Of a DNA stretch of 64,000 nt, positions 23,801 through 36,600 are shown piece after piece. Both the position numbers and the translations under genes were made by a program. The stretch lies in NCBI GenBank assembly GCA_944470555.2, contig OX104130.1, positions 44,735,491 to 44,799,490 on the forward strand, in the 5' to 3' direction. Within the stretch, counting starts at the first letter, position 1. Every line of letters starts with the position of its first letter. The notes below the pieces were generated by a model. That model had not been told where the DNA came from and made no database searches. It saw nothing but the letters and a program-made list of their open reading frames with translations. Source of the DNA: Heterobilharzia americana. Taxonomy: Eukaryota > Platyhelminthes > Trematoda > Strigeidida > Schistosomatidae.

Positions 23801-26800
23801 CCATCTTTGTATTTATGTAATAATCTGTTTCGTTATCGTAATTCACTTCGAATATTTCTGTGCCGTGCTATTTTGAGATGAATTAAAAGAAATACACATG
23901 TAATTATTCAAGAAACAATATTAAGTCTTAGATTTATAATTACAGATCAAAAGTATTCGAATTTTTGCTAGTCAGTGTAGCTATTTTACACTCAATCGAA
24001 TTCATTTTTCAGGTTGGTATTTGTCATGGACTGACGTCAGTTGGCCTAATGGTGACGTGCTGGCCGCGCAAACCTGAGGGTCATGGATTCAATCCCTGGT
24101 AGAATCGTGGGTGCGCACTGCTGAGTCCCACAGTAGGACGGAGCAGCTGTCTAGTGCTCCCTGGTTTCCAACCTGAAATCAAATCCCCACGAACCTCTGA
24201 ATTGAATTCATTTTTGTTTAGTTTTATCCGTTCAAGAATTGACTTTATAAACCAAGAAAGGTTGTGGGAATAGACATTGGTCGATAATTCGTGCTTATAA
24301 ATCTGTCCAGTTCAAGGGAATTTCTTCAGAAAAGGTTTCATCACAAATCAAGTAATTTAAGAGCCAATGAAGCAATCAGTATTCCACATCCTACGATATA
24401 CATTCCTGTTGCATATACGGTGTTTACCAGTGACGATATTCTGCATTATGATATCTGGATACCCGATGTATGAAGTGTTCACAGCGGTTTTTCTAATCTT
24501 GAAATTATTAAGTGATTGAAATAAGTGAATTCTGTTAGTGTAATACGGTAGATCAATTTAGAGTTACAAACTCGTTTTTGATCTTCGGTTCAAATTCTAT
24601 CTCGACTGAAGTGTTTCATCCGGCTCCTTCTGACCAAGTTCTATGAATTTGAAGTAGTGTAATGAATATGAATTGTGAAAAAGTAAATAGCTGCGCATTG
24701 TTATCGCGTCTCAAGTTGATACTGATTAAGTAACTCTGTTATGTGTGCAAATTTTTCCGAACCTGTGATACTCAGTAAAATCCACCTCACTTTGAACTGA
24801 GGTTTAGTAGGCTGATCTGTTTCTCTGTGGTTTAGGGAGTTGATTTTCAACCAGTGAATCACAGGTCCGAACCCCGCTTTACCTTTTGAGGTTTGGGTAG
24901 TCAGGTAGTGACATTAGCCCTCACACAATAGGTGTGGCTCAACGCCTACTGCACGAATGTGCACACGGTTACTGAGTGCGTTTGATTTGTTCGTTCTGTA
25001 TTGGGTTATAACTGCATGGGTCCGGAGCTCACGTCCCACCCCACCCACTCGGGCTTGGACAACCAGGTTGTATTCTATTCCCTAACACAATCGTAACTCA
25101 TAGCCTTGTGCATATTATCTTCAACGGGTTGAGTTGAATTGCAAATACTTTGAACTTTTTAAGTTTTGGTCCTCAGTTTGTTTAGATACACATACTTAGA
25201 TAACGTAATGCAGAAACGTATCTTATGTCTGTATTCAGCTCAGTGAAAAAGTTTGAGAAAGTATCCCATTATGATCCATAGCTTTCAGTTTGTCTACTTT
25301 CAATTTTCCTCTGCTCCATAGGAATGTTACCACTCCACTTACTTGCTTTCTCGCTAGTTTTGTCCTCGTGTATCTCAGCATGTTTGCACCTTTGTTGTTC
25401 TCTTTCCGTAAGGTTGGGAAGTGTAACGACTTAAATTGGAATACATTTGTTCGGTGTTTCACACTGTATCGTCTGTTTGTTTCCATCTTTTATGAACATA
25501 TTGGTGAACCAGGGTATGATCTCATTTTTAACGGGGATAGGATATCCGTACAAATTACGACTATTTTGATAAGACATGCACCTAAGTTGTGATCGCTGTG
25601 TTCTTATCTCAAGTAACTTTGTGGTTGAACCATCGAAGCTTGTTCATTCTGAAAAAAATATTTGGTGTTGATTTTTACTATTCTTCCAATGGTATTCCTC
25701 TTTATACTGTATTTTCTGCTTTTTAGGTTCGAAAACCGCACTTACGACTACATGAAAATGCTCAAGGGGATATTTATTTGACCGGTGTATCTACGCGACT
25801 AGTATCAAGCTTAGATGACGTTAGTTTCATTGATTGGTTCGATTTTCTGCCTGCTTTATTATGCTGTTCAACTTATGAAAACTTCTCATACTGCGCATCC
25901 GAGTTCTTGTTGTTCCGAATATTCACTGTTCTCATATTTACATAAGGAAAGGTCCTACTCACAAAAATCAGTTATAAGTGTGCGTAGCGCCCCCTAGGAT
26001 TAAGCTCATGCTCTGTTGTAAATCTAAAAGGTTCTGTGGTTCAGCGATTGACATTGTCGTGCTACTTTATGAATAGTATTAACTCAGGATGTAGAGAAAA
26101 TACTTTTCTTGCAATATGGAAGGTTCATGTTCCGTAAATAACACTTTGCATAGAGGTTATGGTCGCTTGTTTATTCTAGTCTTTATGACGAACCCAGTTA
26201 AGTGAGTGTTACTGGTTGCCACTTTGGAAATTCGTACTCTAAAATTATGTTTCTGTGTTCAGAAATAATTGTTTTTGAAGGCTTCATAGAGTTTAAGTGA
26301 ATAAGTGGCTTTATTTAAGTCATCTTAAGTACTTGGAATTATTGACACATGACTAAGTGAAATATGATAGATGTGTGATACAATTCTGAATGCTGACATT
26401 GTATTGAGTTCATACTAAAATAAATGGATCTACCAACTGTAGGTTTTGGGGTTTACACGACACTTTTCAGTTTCATTTGCTTATTCTCTTATTCTGTAGG
26501 AGGCTTAGTGTTTTTCAATTACAATATGGATGTAATAGAAAGGTTTTCTTTGAGAATGACATCTGTAACTGTATAGGTTAAATAATATTGTTGAAAACTG
26601 GTGCCGTCAGTGCATTTCCACTTACTTGTTATGTTGTTGTGAATCGTCTACATTTTTAGTCCTTATCTGTTTATCCTACAGTTTCCTTCATCTATTTTGA
26701 TTTAATACTTCATTCATTTCGTTGCTTCCATTTGTTGGGTATTGTGCAAATTGTGGTGGCTATGACGGATGAACTGCCAAGATCTAGGTTGCTCCGATTT

Positions 26801-27559
26801 GTCACTTAGTTTAACCAAAATCAATGATATGGTCTGTACTCATGTGATCACATTTAGCACCAACGATAATGAAGAATCTAGTTTCTTAAAGATCATAGTA
26901 GAATATCGCAAAAATCCCAGCAAATGTCTTAGCTTCAGAGACAAACGCATTTGTTTAAATGTCTTTTTTTAAAAACAACTGGTTAAACTTTGGTATTAGG
27001 TTCCTTAGTAAGGATGATTTTTTGAATTTTAAATGGAGCGTAATTTTTGTATGCTGAAAACATACCTCATTTTATTTCCAGACTCTTAAATGTCTCCATG
27101 ATGGTTCGTTAGTTAGAAGTACAGCCAGCACCAACATGAATGCTCAGTCTTCGCGTTCACATGCTATTTTCACACTGCACATTAGACAGCAAAGATTGCT
27201 GCGATATGAGGAAGTGAGTTGCAGTATTTGTTCAGATGTATAAATGTATGGATTCCAAAAATTTATTATTGAAGTAACTATTATTGTGCTTTTTCTCAAA
27301 TGAACCAAGATTGAAAAACGTTTGTTTCTCGAAACAAATTTTAAAAAGTAAGGTAAAAAAAACCATCCAGTAAATGGTACTGTTTCACTATGGGATATTT
27401 CTAATAAGCAGACTAAAGTGGAATTACAATCGACCACAGTGCCCAAGTTTTACTCTTATATTAATGAAAAAAGCGTGATATGATGAATTCACAAATTTCA
27501 GTAGTACTCGTTAGCTGGATACTCAATATACTTGGTTATAGATACTACTAAGCAATGCA

Positions 27560-27611
<52 letters not shown>

Positions 27612-30600
27612 TACTATCCAAATTCATGATCCCTAATTTTCCCACCCGTGTTCGACAGTTTACCGTTTAATGATAAAGAGTGAAAACTTGCAATATGTTG
27701 ACCACCCAAACGGGCTGGTTGCTGACGAAATCTCAGCTCGGATTCAGAAGGTCCATTTAGCTCTTACCAACTTGCTTCATCTCTGGCCCCGACTGGGGAG
27801 ATATCCGACTATCAGCCAAAGGATGAGTATACTGCACTGTAGTCTGTTCTGTCCTGTTATACGGCTGCAAGACATGGCCAATAAAAGTAGGAGATATGAA
27901 GAGGTTACAGGGTTTTGATCACAGGTGTCTTTGTAACATTGCTAGCGTTTGGTGGAATCATCGTGTGAAGAATGTTGAAGTCAAGCGAAGGGTACTAAGC
28001 AAGACAGGTAAGTCGACTGATGACGTTGCGAACCTTAGTCGACTGAGACGGCTCCAAGACGTACTGCGCATGCCAAGTCACCATTTCCTTGACATGCCAT
28101 GCTGGGAGGAAGTTAGTTTAGGTTGGAAGAGGGTTCAGAGTGACTAGACTAAGACTTGGCACCAGTCAATGAAGTCACTTACTGTTGGTCTGAGCCGTGT
28201 TGGGAGATGGCAACTACTTGACTGTGATCCTTAAAACGAAGTGAATCAGTGGTTGATAACTCTTGGTGACATGGCTGAAAATCAGTCACAATGGCGCGGA
28301 TGTATTCACTCTCTGACGTCTTGTTTAGAGCTTGAATATTCGCGCCAACGTTTATCTTCAAATTGTTTATTCTTTCACACGACTTTGTCGACTATGATAT
28401 CACTCTTATTCTATCCATAGGTTGTTTGTATGCTACTGTGAAGTGTGGCAACTTGAACCTATGGACTTGTGTGCAAGGTTCTACGTTGATTTTATCAGTC
28501 AGTTACCGATTATTTAGTAGATTGGTCACTTCTAAGATATACGCGTTACAGTCAATTAAGTTGCCTTTAAATTGATTGTCAGTTATTCTCGAATACTGTG
28601 GTTTATGATCTGGATATGTAACTCAATATTTATTCAAAGGATTTGGGAATATGACTCATATTAATTTGGAAAAATCGAAATGTGCTCTGCGACCACGTGT
28701 AACTCTGTGCAGTAGACAGTAAATCGCACCTATTGTATAAGGATTAATGTTTCTATTTGGCTGCCCACGCTTCGATAGGTGAAGCAAAGTTCAGACCCTT
28801 TGGTTGAGTGAAATTTGCCTAAACCAATAAGCGACAGCTGTGTGTGTTGATTTTGATATTTCCCCCTCATATTTAGTGAAAACTTGAAACCGAATGATAA
28901 GGTAGACGCTAGAGAGTCAAAAGCCTTTGTGCTAAGGAAGTTTTTCTTTTTCAGTTAAAAATGAAAGATGCAAAAGTGAACGACTATAGCGTACACATAT
29001 GCTAACAGTATTCCTTTAAAGTGGTTATCGAACTTATTTTCATTTCTGGGATTTAAATGTTTCAAGTTTTTCGTACCCTTTTGTTCTTTCAAAAGTGGCA
29101 GATGTAACCAACTAAGTCTGGCTTCATGTAAATCATCTTCGTTAAATTATTTGGCTGACGTTCAGACTTCATAATGAGCGGATGTATCGACTTCATTACT
29201 TTTGGTATATAATCATTCTTGTTTGTACGTTTACTGGCGGAACGGAACTAGAACGTATGTTGAGCATATCAAGCCACCACCTACCTTGATGTGCAGTGCT
29301 AGGAGAAATTGGAATAGGTTGGGAAAAGGCTCAGGATGGTTAGACCAAAATGTGGCACCAGTCCTTGAAGTTTCTGACTGTTGGTTTGAGCCGTGCAGAA
29401 GGGTGAAGGCTACCTGACTGAGATCGCCGAAACAATAGGAATCGGTAGTTGCAGACTCTTGGTGAAATGGTTGGAGATCGGTCACAACCGTGCATTTACT
29501 CTTTGATCTCTTGTAAAGCTTGGACATTTTCAAGTTGTTTATTCTGTCATACACTTGTCTATTTTCATAATCTTTTTCTTTGTTTACTACTGTGAAGTGT
29601 GGCAACTTGAATCGGAGCACTTGTGTGCGAGGTTCTACTTTGGTTTTGTTTATCTATCTGACCAAACGAGAGTGGCTGATTATAGAAAAGATGCTCACTT
29701 CTTTAAAAGCTAGGTACTATGAATTACTCATACTTTTGCTGATGATTCATCGAACTTGTTGTTTTCATGTTTCTTGAATCGGAAAGTATACGTCATTAAA
29801 CCTCTCTATGTACATTACACTGAATTAATTTCAGAGATGTAATTAATTGCTTTTTTATCAGGTTTTTCAAAGCCTTCTGGAAAATTATACGAATTTTGAT
29901 TAAATTTGTAATTCAGCTAGTGAGATGTTCTTATATAGGAGAGGAAATAATTTCCATTTTTTTGGATGTGCTGGCTTTTATGTAATAACACTGTATGAAA
30001 ATTAGAAACTTTAAACTGTGTTAATAAAATGTGATCGTTTTTTGCACTGTAACTGTGTGGTTACTAAATTAATTCGTATCAGTTGGAGAAATGCATCAAT
30101 GCCTCTTGGTAAAGTAATATTTACTCTTTGTTTTCGCATTGAATATGCTATAGAATACGTAAGATATTTAGTAGAGCTATATTTTCCCATTTCAGGTTTG
30201 GCAGGAGTGGGAAGTATAAAATAGAAGTATTTTATGGGGACATTTTGATTTAATAATAGGTCTGTAAACTTTTCAGCTATTAGATATTTCCCTTTTCGTT
30301 TACCAATACAGTTTTTTCATACAATAAACAAAGTAATTAAGTGTAGTCAGTACCGATTTACTGGCGCAACACATTATGTGATATCAATAACTCATCTGAT
30401 TTTTGTGTTGTGAGACAAATTATAATACCAGCGTGTAAAAACTTATTGCCAGCTGATCATTTCTATGCTTACCACTAAACTCTGTCACGTTGCTTTAACT
30501 TTTCAAACCAATTTGTGCACTAGTTAGTATAACTGTTAGCTCATTTCTTTTACAAATAGGATTCTAGTGGACAAAAGAAAGATGTCCAGTCAGATGCGGA

Positions 30601-33600
30601 TGTGGACCCCGATTCTACTGTTGTCGATCAAGTACCTGAATATGAAACACTGACTGCGAAATTCCATTTTGTTGACCTTGCTGGTAGCGAACGGCTTAAA
30701 CGAACTGGTGCCACTGGAGATCGGGCTAAAGAAGGCATATCAATTAACCGAGGTTTAGTAAGTACCACAGTGTTTAGTACATGACAGTGTTTTGATTGAT
30801 GTTGGAAGATTACAGTATGAATCGTCTTTCACTTTTCTAGTTAATTTTCAGTAAGCTTTGATTTTTTTCATTTATCACGCAGTCATATCATATTATTTAC
30901 TGAATGAAATATTTGTTTAGGGTATTCAGAATTTTCATTTAGTCAGTATCTTCACCTAACAAGATTGTGTCATCTGCGTACTCCAAGTGAACTTAATGTC
31001 TTTCAGAGAGCAAGTCACTCCTGTAGAACTTGGAGGACTTATTAACTGTTCGTTCAATGAATAAAATTTGCATAAAGAGCCTCCATCATAATTGGGCTGG
31101 TTCCTAAGACTGTCATCACCCTCATCTTATAGGGTGATTGTGGTCAGTGGATGTATGATAATGACTGGACGTCTTACCAGACTAGTTACTTTTGGTATGC
31201 TATACTTCTATTTTTGGTCAAGTTTATTTACCCTGAAGACCTGTTTGGGAGTTATCAGATAGATGTATGCATTTAGCCTTGCATTTATGGCATGGTATTT
31301 AGTCAAATTAATTATTTCCCATAGTGGCATTGATCAAATGTTAGCTGACAGCTTCTCAGTGGTTTAAAAAGTTTAAGTATTATCACATTGCCGGCATCAA
31401 GAAGTCTTATGTAGAATTTCTGATTTTCCCTACTTAAGTGAGATTTTTATTCCCCTCAACTATGTCGTCATTTTATTACCATTTCTCTATCCAAGTCTTA
31501 TCAACTTAATCAAGTCTTTAGGACAATTACCGAGTAGTACTATTTTTAATGTCTGAATCCTTAATCAGCCCTTCGACTAAACAGCGCAGTGATAACTGAA
31601 AGGAGCACTGTAACATTGTTCTGTCTTCATAATCCTTGCTTACTCACCCACGGACTGCAGTTCATATGAAGTGAATTGTGAGGTTTATGGAAAGCTGTCT
31701 TACTTCCTACTGAAAGCTAAACGTTCAAATGTGTTTGTCTTTGCAAGTGATTTCAATGCACAAGTGGGTTGGAGCTATGGCTCATTTACGGAAGCAATCG
31801 ATCTCCAACTGATAGGCTACGGCTTCAAACTTGGCCCAGCCTACTAAGGTTTGCGCGTCTATATATTATCACAGCCTAATCCAATAGGTGTGGGCTGAAT
31901 GTGCATAAGGGTTACTGGGTGGATATTTGTTCGTTTCGGGTTGGCTAACTTCCTACTAAAAGCTAAACTTTCAGACGTGGTCGTTGTAGCAGGTGATTCC
32001 AATGCAGAAGTGAGTAGGTTAAATCAGACAGAAAGGCACTTAGGTGGGTTTTTTTCGAATGCCGCCTGAACGAACAAATAACAGTCGCATCCTACAACTG
32101 TGTTCAAGCAATAGTCTAATTCTTATCGACACGAACTTCAGCCATAAAGGCAGACATTTTGGACGTGGTGTCCAATCTCAAATAAAGGGTGAACTCAGAT
32201 AGACCATATTGCTGTCATTTATCAGTGATGGTCGGTGCGAAATTGTCTTTCCTTCTTTAGATCGTTTTTGGACAGTCATCATGCGTTGTTTCGAGTATAC
32301 ATGTTTGTGCCTAAGTAGACGTGTGAAAACTGCACCACTAGGGCCATTGTGCGTGCCCCTTGTTGATGAGAAAAATAGGTCTGCTTTTAGTAAACAAAAC
32401 AATGTCACTCATTCAAAAGAAGAATCCTAGAGCCATCTCCAGTCTACTGTATAAGTAACCTTAAAACCGTAGCCTATTTTCAGAAAGTGGTTACAAAGGG
32501 TCAGTGGATCTTGGAGGCTCCTTCTAAATAAATAAGTGGACGTGAACGCATTCCCGCAGGTTCTAAACGCAATGAGGAGCGGAAGCAACTGAAATGTAGA
32601 CTGACAATAAGTCTACGCAGTGGCTACGAGCAGCCGTGGACAGCAAAGGCTAGAAATGGAAAAAGCAGCGGCGATAATTAACGGAGGACAGTTGTTTAGA
32701 CTCATTCAAGAAAACTAGTACAGATAAAGTCAGTGGCTAGTGAAACTGTAGCGTAGAAGGGTGGGACTGCAGTTCACTCAGGAGAGACGACTGTAGTAAT
32801 GGGTAGAACTCGTCGAGGAATGTCCTCCATATGCTACTTCTCTGCCTTTTATCCAGTTGAACCTTGAATGAAATATCAAAAGGAAACCCCCAGAACTCTC
32901 AAAAGCCGAAAAAGCTGTAAATAACCTAAAACGATGAGACGCAGGACATCCAAACGGACCAGTCCTGATGCTGTGTAAGGATAGTGCTCGAGAATTATGG
33001 GTCAGATAAATTAAAGATTTCGATAGTGTATAGGAATCAAATATGACCCGCTTAAACTGGTCTTAATCAATGATCGTTTCAGTCTCCAAGAAAGGAGAGA
33101 AATCCTCTTGTAATATAGGAATTAGCTTGACAAATATTAAGTAAGATTCTAAGTTCTGTAATCATTAGACATCTAACTGGAGCTCGGGAACAACATATCC
33201 GAGTAAACCAGCAGGTTTTAGATATTATTGTTATTAGAACACAAACATGGTACATCAGTGGCACCAAGAAAAGTGCCACGCAAAATTATAAAGCAGCATT
33301 ATGAAGACATAAAGCGGAGGGAAGTGAATAGAAATAAAACAATAAGAATAGAATGATTTGAAGGGCAGTCCAGTAAGATACATTCAAAACAAAACATTCC
33401 GCTGCAGAAGATAGGAGGGAGCTGCAGCATGGCCACCACTGATTTTGATTCTGAGCCATATCTGACAACGTCTCAAGCCACTGAGTTGTGTGATCTCTCG
33501 GATCCCACGTAGGGAGTTGTGATGCACCGACAGATGCTAACCCGATACAACTATCCTTCATCCTACGGCACCACATCGTACACTGACCGCCGCTCCTCTT

Positions 33601-36600
33601 CTTCCATCTAGTTCCAGGGTTAGCAAACAATGAACAACGTGGAAGCCGTTGGGACGACATGCGTAATACATGTTCCAGCCACCGAAGCCGGTGTTTCCAG
33701 ATGACTTCACTTATTGAATGACGATCTCCATCATGCTCAAACACACGCTGTCGTGCCTCAGAATTACTTATATGGTGTTAGCACGTGATACGAGCAATCC
33801 AACGGAGCAAATGATGATCGGACACAGAATCGTCGCACATCCTCAGCTCTGATAGGCCAGGTTTCAAGGCAAAGAGCTGAACTGCTCTCACTGAAGCGTT
33901 ACAAACCCGACCTTTCACGGTCAGACTGACGTCTCGATCGCGCCCAAGGTGACTCACATTGACGTACGCCACTCCGGTTTTCGATATGCGGCTGGAAATT
34001 CCCCTCTCACACCTCCACCAACACACACAACTACCCAGATACACGGACTTTTCGGCTACTTCCAACAGTTCACCACTTACGATGAACACAGACACAGGCT
34101 GCTGCCAATCTTGAAAAGTACTTTTCACTTCGATGGTGCAAAGCACACACGATACTTGTGGACACTAATCGCCAACTGATTAAGTGGGATTTGAATAGCC
34201 TGTGTTTTATCGCACAGTAAGACGATATCGTCCGCATGTTCGAGGTAAATAGCCGTTCTCCAAGTAGTAGATCTACATCACCATTACTCATCTCCTTCAG
34301 GGTTGTCTCAAGAATGTCATTGATGACAAAGTTAGAGGGGAATGGAGAAATCGGGTAGCCCTGCCTAACCCTACTGCTGGTTTGGAACAATGATGACGGG
34401 TTGTTGTATGCGCTTACTCTACCTGGGGTGTTATTATATAGGGCTTTCAAGATGTGAATAAATTTCTCAGGTGCACCCCTCTCCAACAAACAATTACAGA
34501 GTACAGCTCTGTCGAACGAATCGAAGGAAGCCTTAGGGTCAAGAAACACAACGATTGTTGGCCTGCAATACATGTGGCGATGTTCAAGCATCTGGAGGAG
34601 GGTGAACATATGATCAGTGCATCCACGCGGAATGAATTCAACCTGCTCCTCGCGAATCCTTTCCTCACGTGTTTTGCAAAGTCTGCGAAGTATGATAGCG
34701 GCCAATATTTTGGACACTGCTGGTAGCAGACTAATACCCCTATGATTGTCACTTACATTCAGCAGAACCTTTTTAAAGAAGAGCACGATAATGGCTTCAT
34801 TGTGGAGTGATGGAACACTCTCAGTTGATCATACTTTCTCAATAAATTCAGTCAGCTCCCTGACTAGAGTCATTTCTCCGTCACTAAAAGAGTTAGGTTT
34901 AAGTTGTCTGGGCTGGGTGCCTTGTGGCGTTTCGGAGCTCTTGAACTTCCTTATGGACCTCTGCTTCATAAGGTGGGTCAGCGTTAACTGACCAGGAAGC
35001 ACGATACACCGAAGGTGACAGTGCTAGTGCTGTGGGCCAGCTAAACTGCTTTTCGAAGTACTCCGGCCTGCGTTCCAAGTGTTTTCAAGGATTGTTTATC
35101 GAGATGCGATCTACCTCACAGACCGTCTCACTGACACCACGCTTCCTGCTGCCTGTGGCTAGGATGAGCTGGAACATCTTCCGACTACTACCAGATGCAA
35201 CTACTGTTTCCATCTGACTCGCGCGTTCTGACTACCAAACCCCTTGTTCCCTACGTAAGCGTTGTGTGATCTTTCGCGTAAGAGATTTACTTGAACCATT
35301 GTACTCTCTATCCACCGTAATAATCAGATGAGCGTCAACAAGTTGCAGGAAGTTAGGAAAGATTCAGTTTTTATTAGCGGAACGTTCTTCCAAGCCGCAA
35401 GCGGCCTGGTTGAGGAGGTCACTCAGCTGATGATATAATTCATCTTTGGTTGCATACGGGCTGCAGTCCGTTTGAGCATAGGCAGAGGTGACGAAGACAA
35501 ATCGTTTCTTTTACCGGGTACTTCCTACTCAAAATGAACCTTCTAGCCTTACGGCACACAGACAACTGTTGATAGGTATCTAGTCAAATAGTGCAGCTTC
35601 ATCACGAGCGCTTAGTGCGATGCCAGTTGCCAATGCCACATGGTCCTGAGTAAGCGCATATGAAACACTTACTTTTTGTGTGAATATCTTATGACATACC
35701 GTTATTAATTTCTTATTGTGCCATCTCTTCCTCATTTTTTAATTTTTGTGAAGTAATTGAATTATAAAAGTTAATTCGATCAGCTAATTATAACGAAATA
35801 GGTTAACAACAATTCGTGAAACCACCCGTTTTTAATTTATTTCTTTTTGAGCTTTCATTATTTTCTATAACCTGAAACAACTAAGGTGCATTCAAGGTCA
35901 GGGTTAGTAAATGTCTTCTGAATGGGAATTAATCAAATGCATATGCTTAAATAGCATTATTGCTGTACTTTAAGACTGAAATATTTAGCTCTACCACAAT
36001 GATTTTGGCTCGTATATATTTTTCAGTGACCCTCTCCTTAGACTGTTTATTGCCATACTAAGTTCTTAGAAAAGTGAACTTCATGAGGATAGCGAATGAT
36101 AATATCCGCTTCAGTGAAAGCTAGAGGGACACACCAATCATCTATTTCACTTTGACACCCTCATAATGTATGTAGCTGTGAAAAATAGAATGTGCAACTC
36201 ATTAGTGAGCTTATTTCTTCAAAACGTGACCACATCAAGCTGAGGTTGCTCAACACTTCTCTGTATTCTGCCATCGTCCCTGCAGTAGTACGTGTATATG
36301 GTGGTCACATGTAAGCATTTCTGAGGTCAAGTTGTATATTCCTGCCTGATGAAGATTGTTATTTGATTTGGATTTTCCTTTCGTATCAACTTTATTGGTT
36401 TAGACACTTTTTACATATGCTTTTCGAGTAGCCTCCGTAACTGGCATTGTTTTTCTATGCTAAAATATTTGGAGATGAAGTTATTCAAGGGCGTGGTGGT
36501 ATGAGACAAGTTGACTTTTCAGGTTTTATCTTTAATCCTGTGATAGTGGTGTTTTGAAAAGCACCCCACCCTATGGCAAAAAACCAGTTAAATTTAGCAC

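Larger units (their letters stand above)
22920..25726 (+). other. Kinesin intron 5 (2.8 kb)
   Basis: Contains three SINE-like elements (23040-23205 minus, 24030-24205 plus, 24826-25075 plus). The rest (23216-24029, 24206-24825, 25076-25726) is AT-rich with no coding motif. Confidence 0.75.
27214..30559 (+). other. Kinesin intron 7 (3.3 kb)
   Basis: Contains a 49-base TA microsatellite (27562-27610) and two LINE-A 3' fragments (27704-28487, 29240-29655). The remainder (28488-29239, 29656-30559) shows nothing recognisable. Confidence 0.75.
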
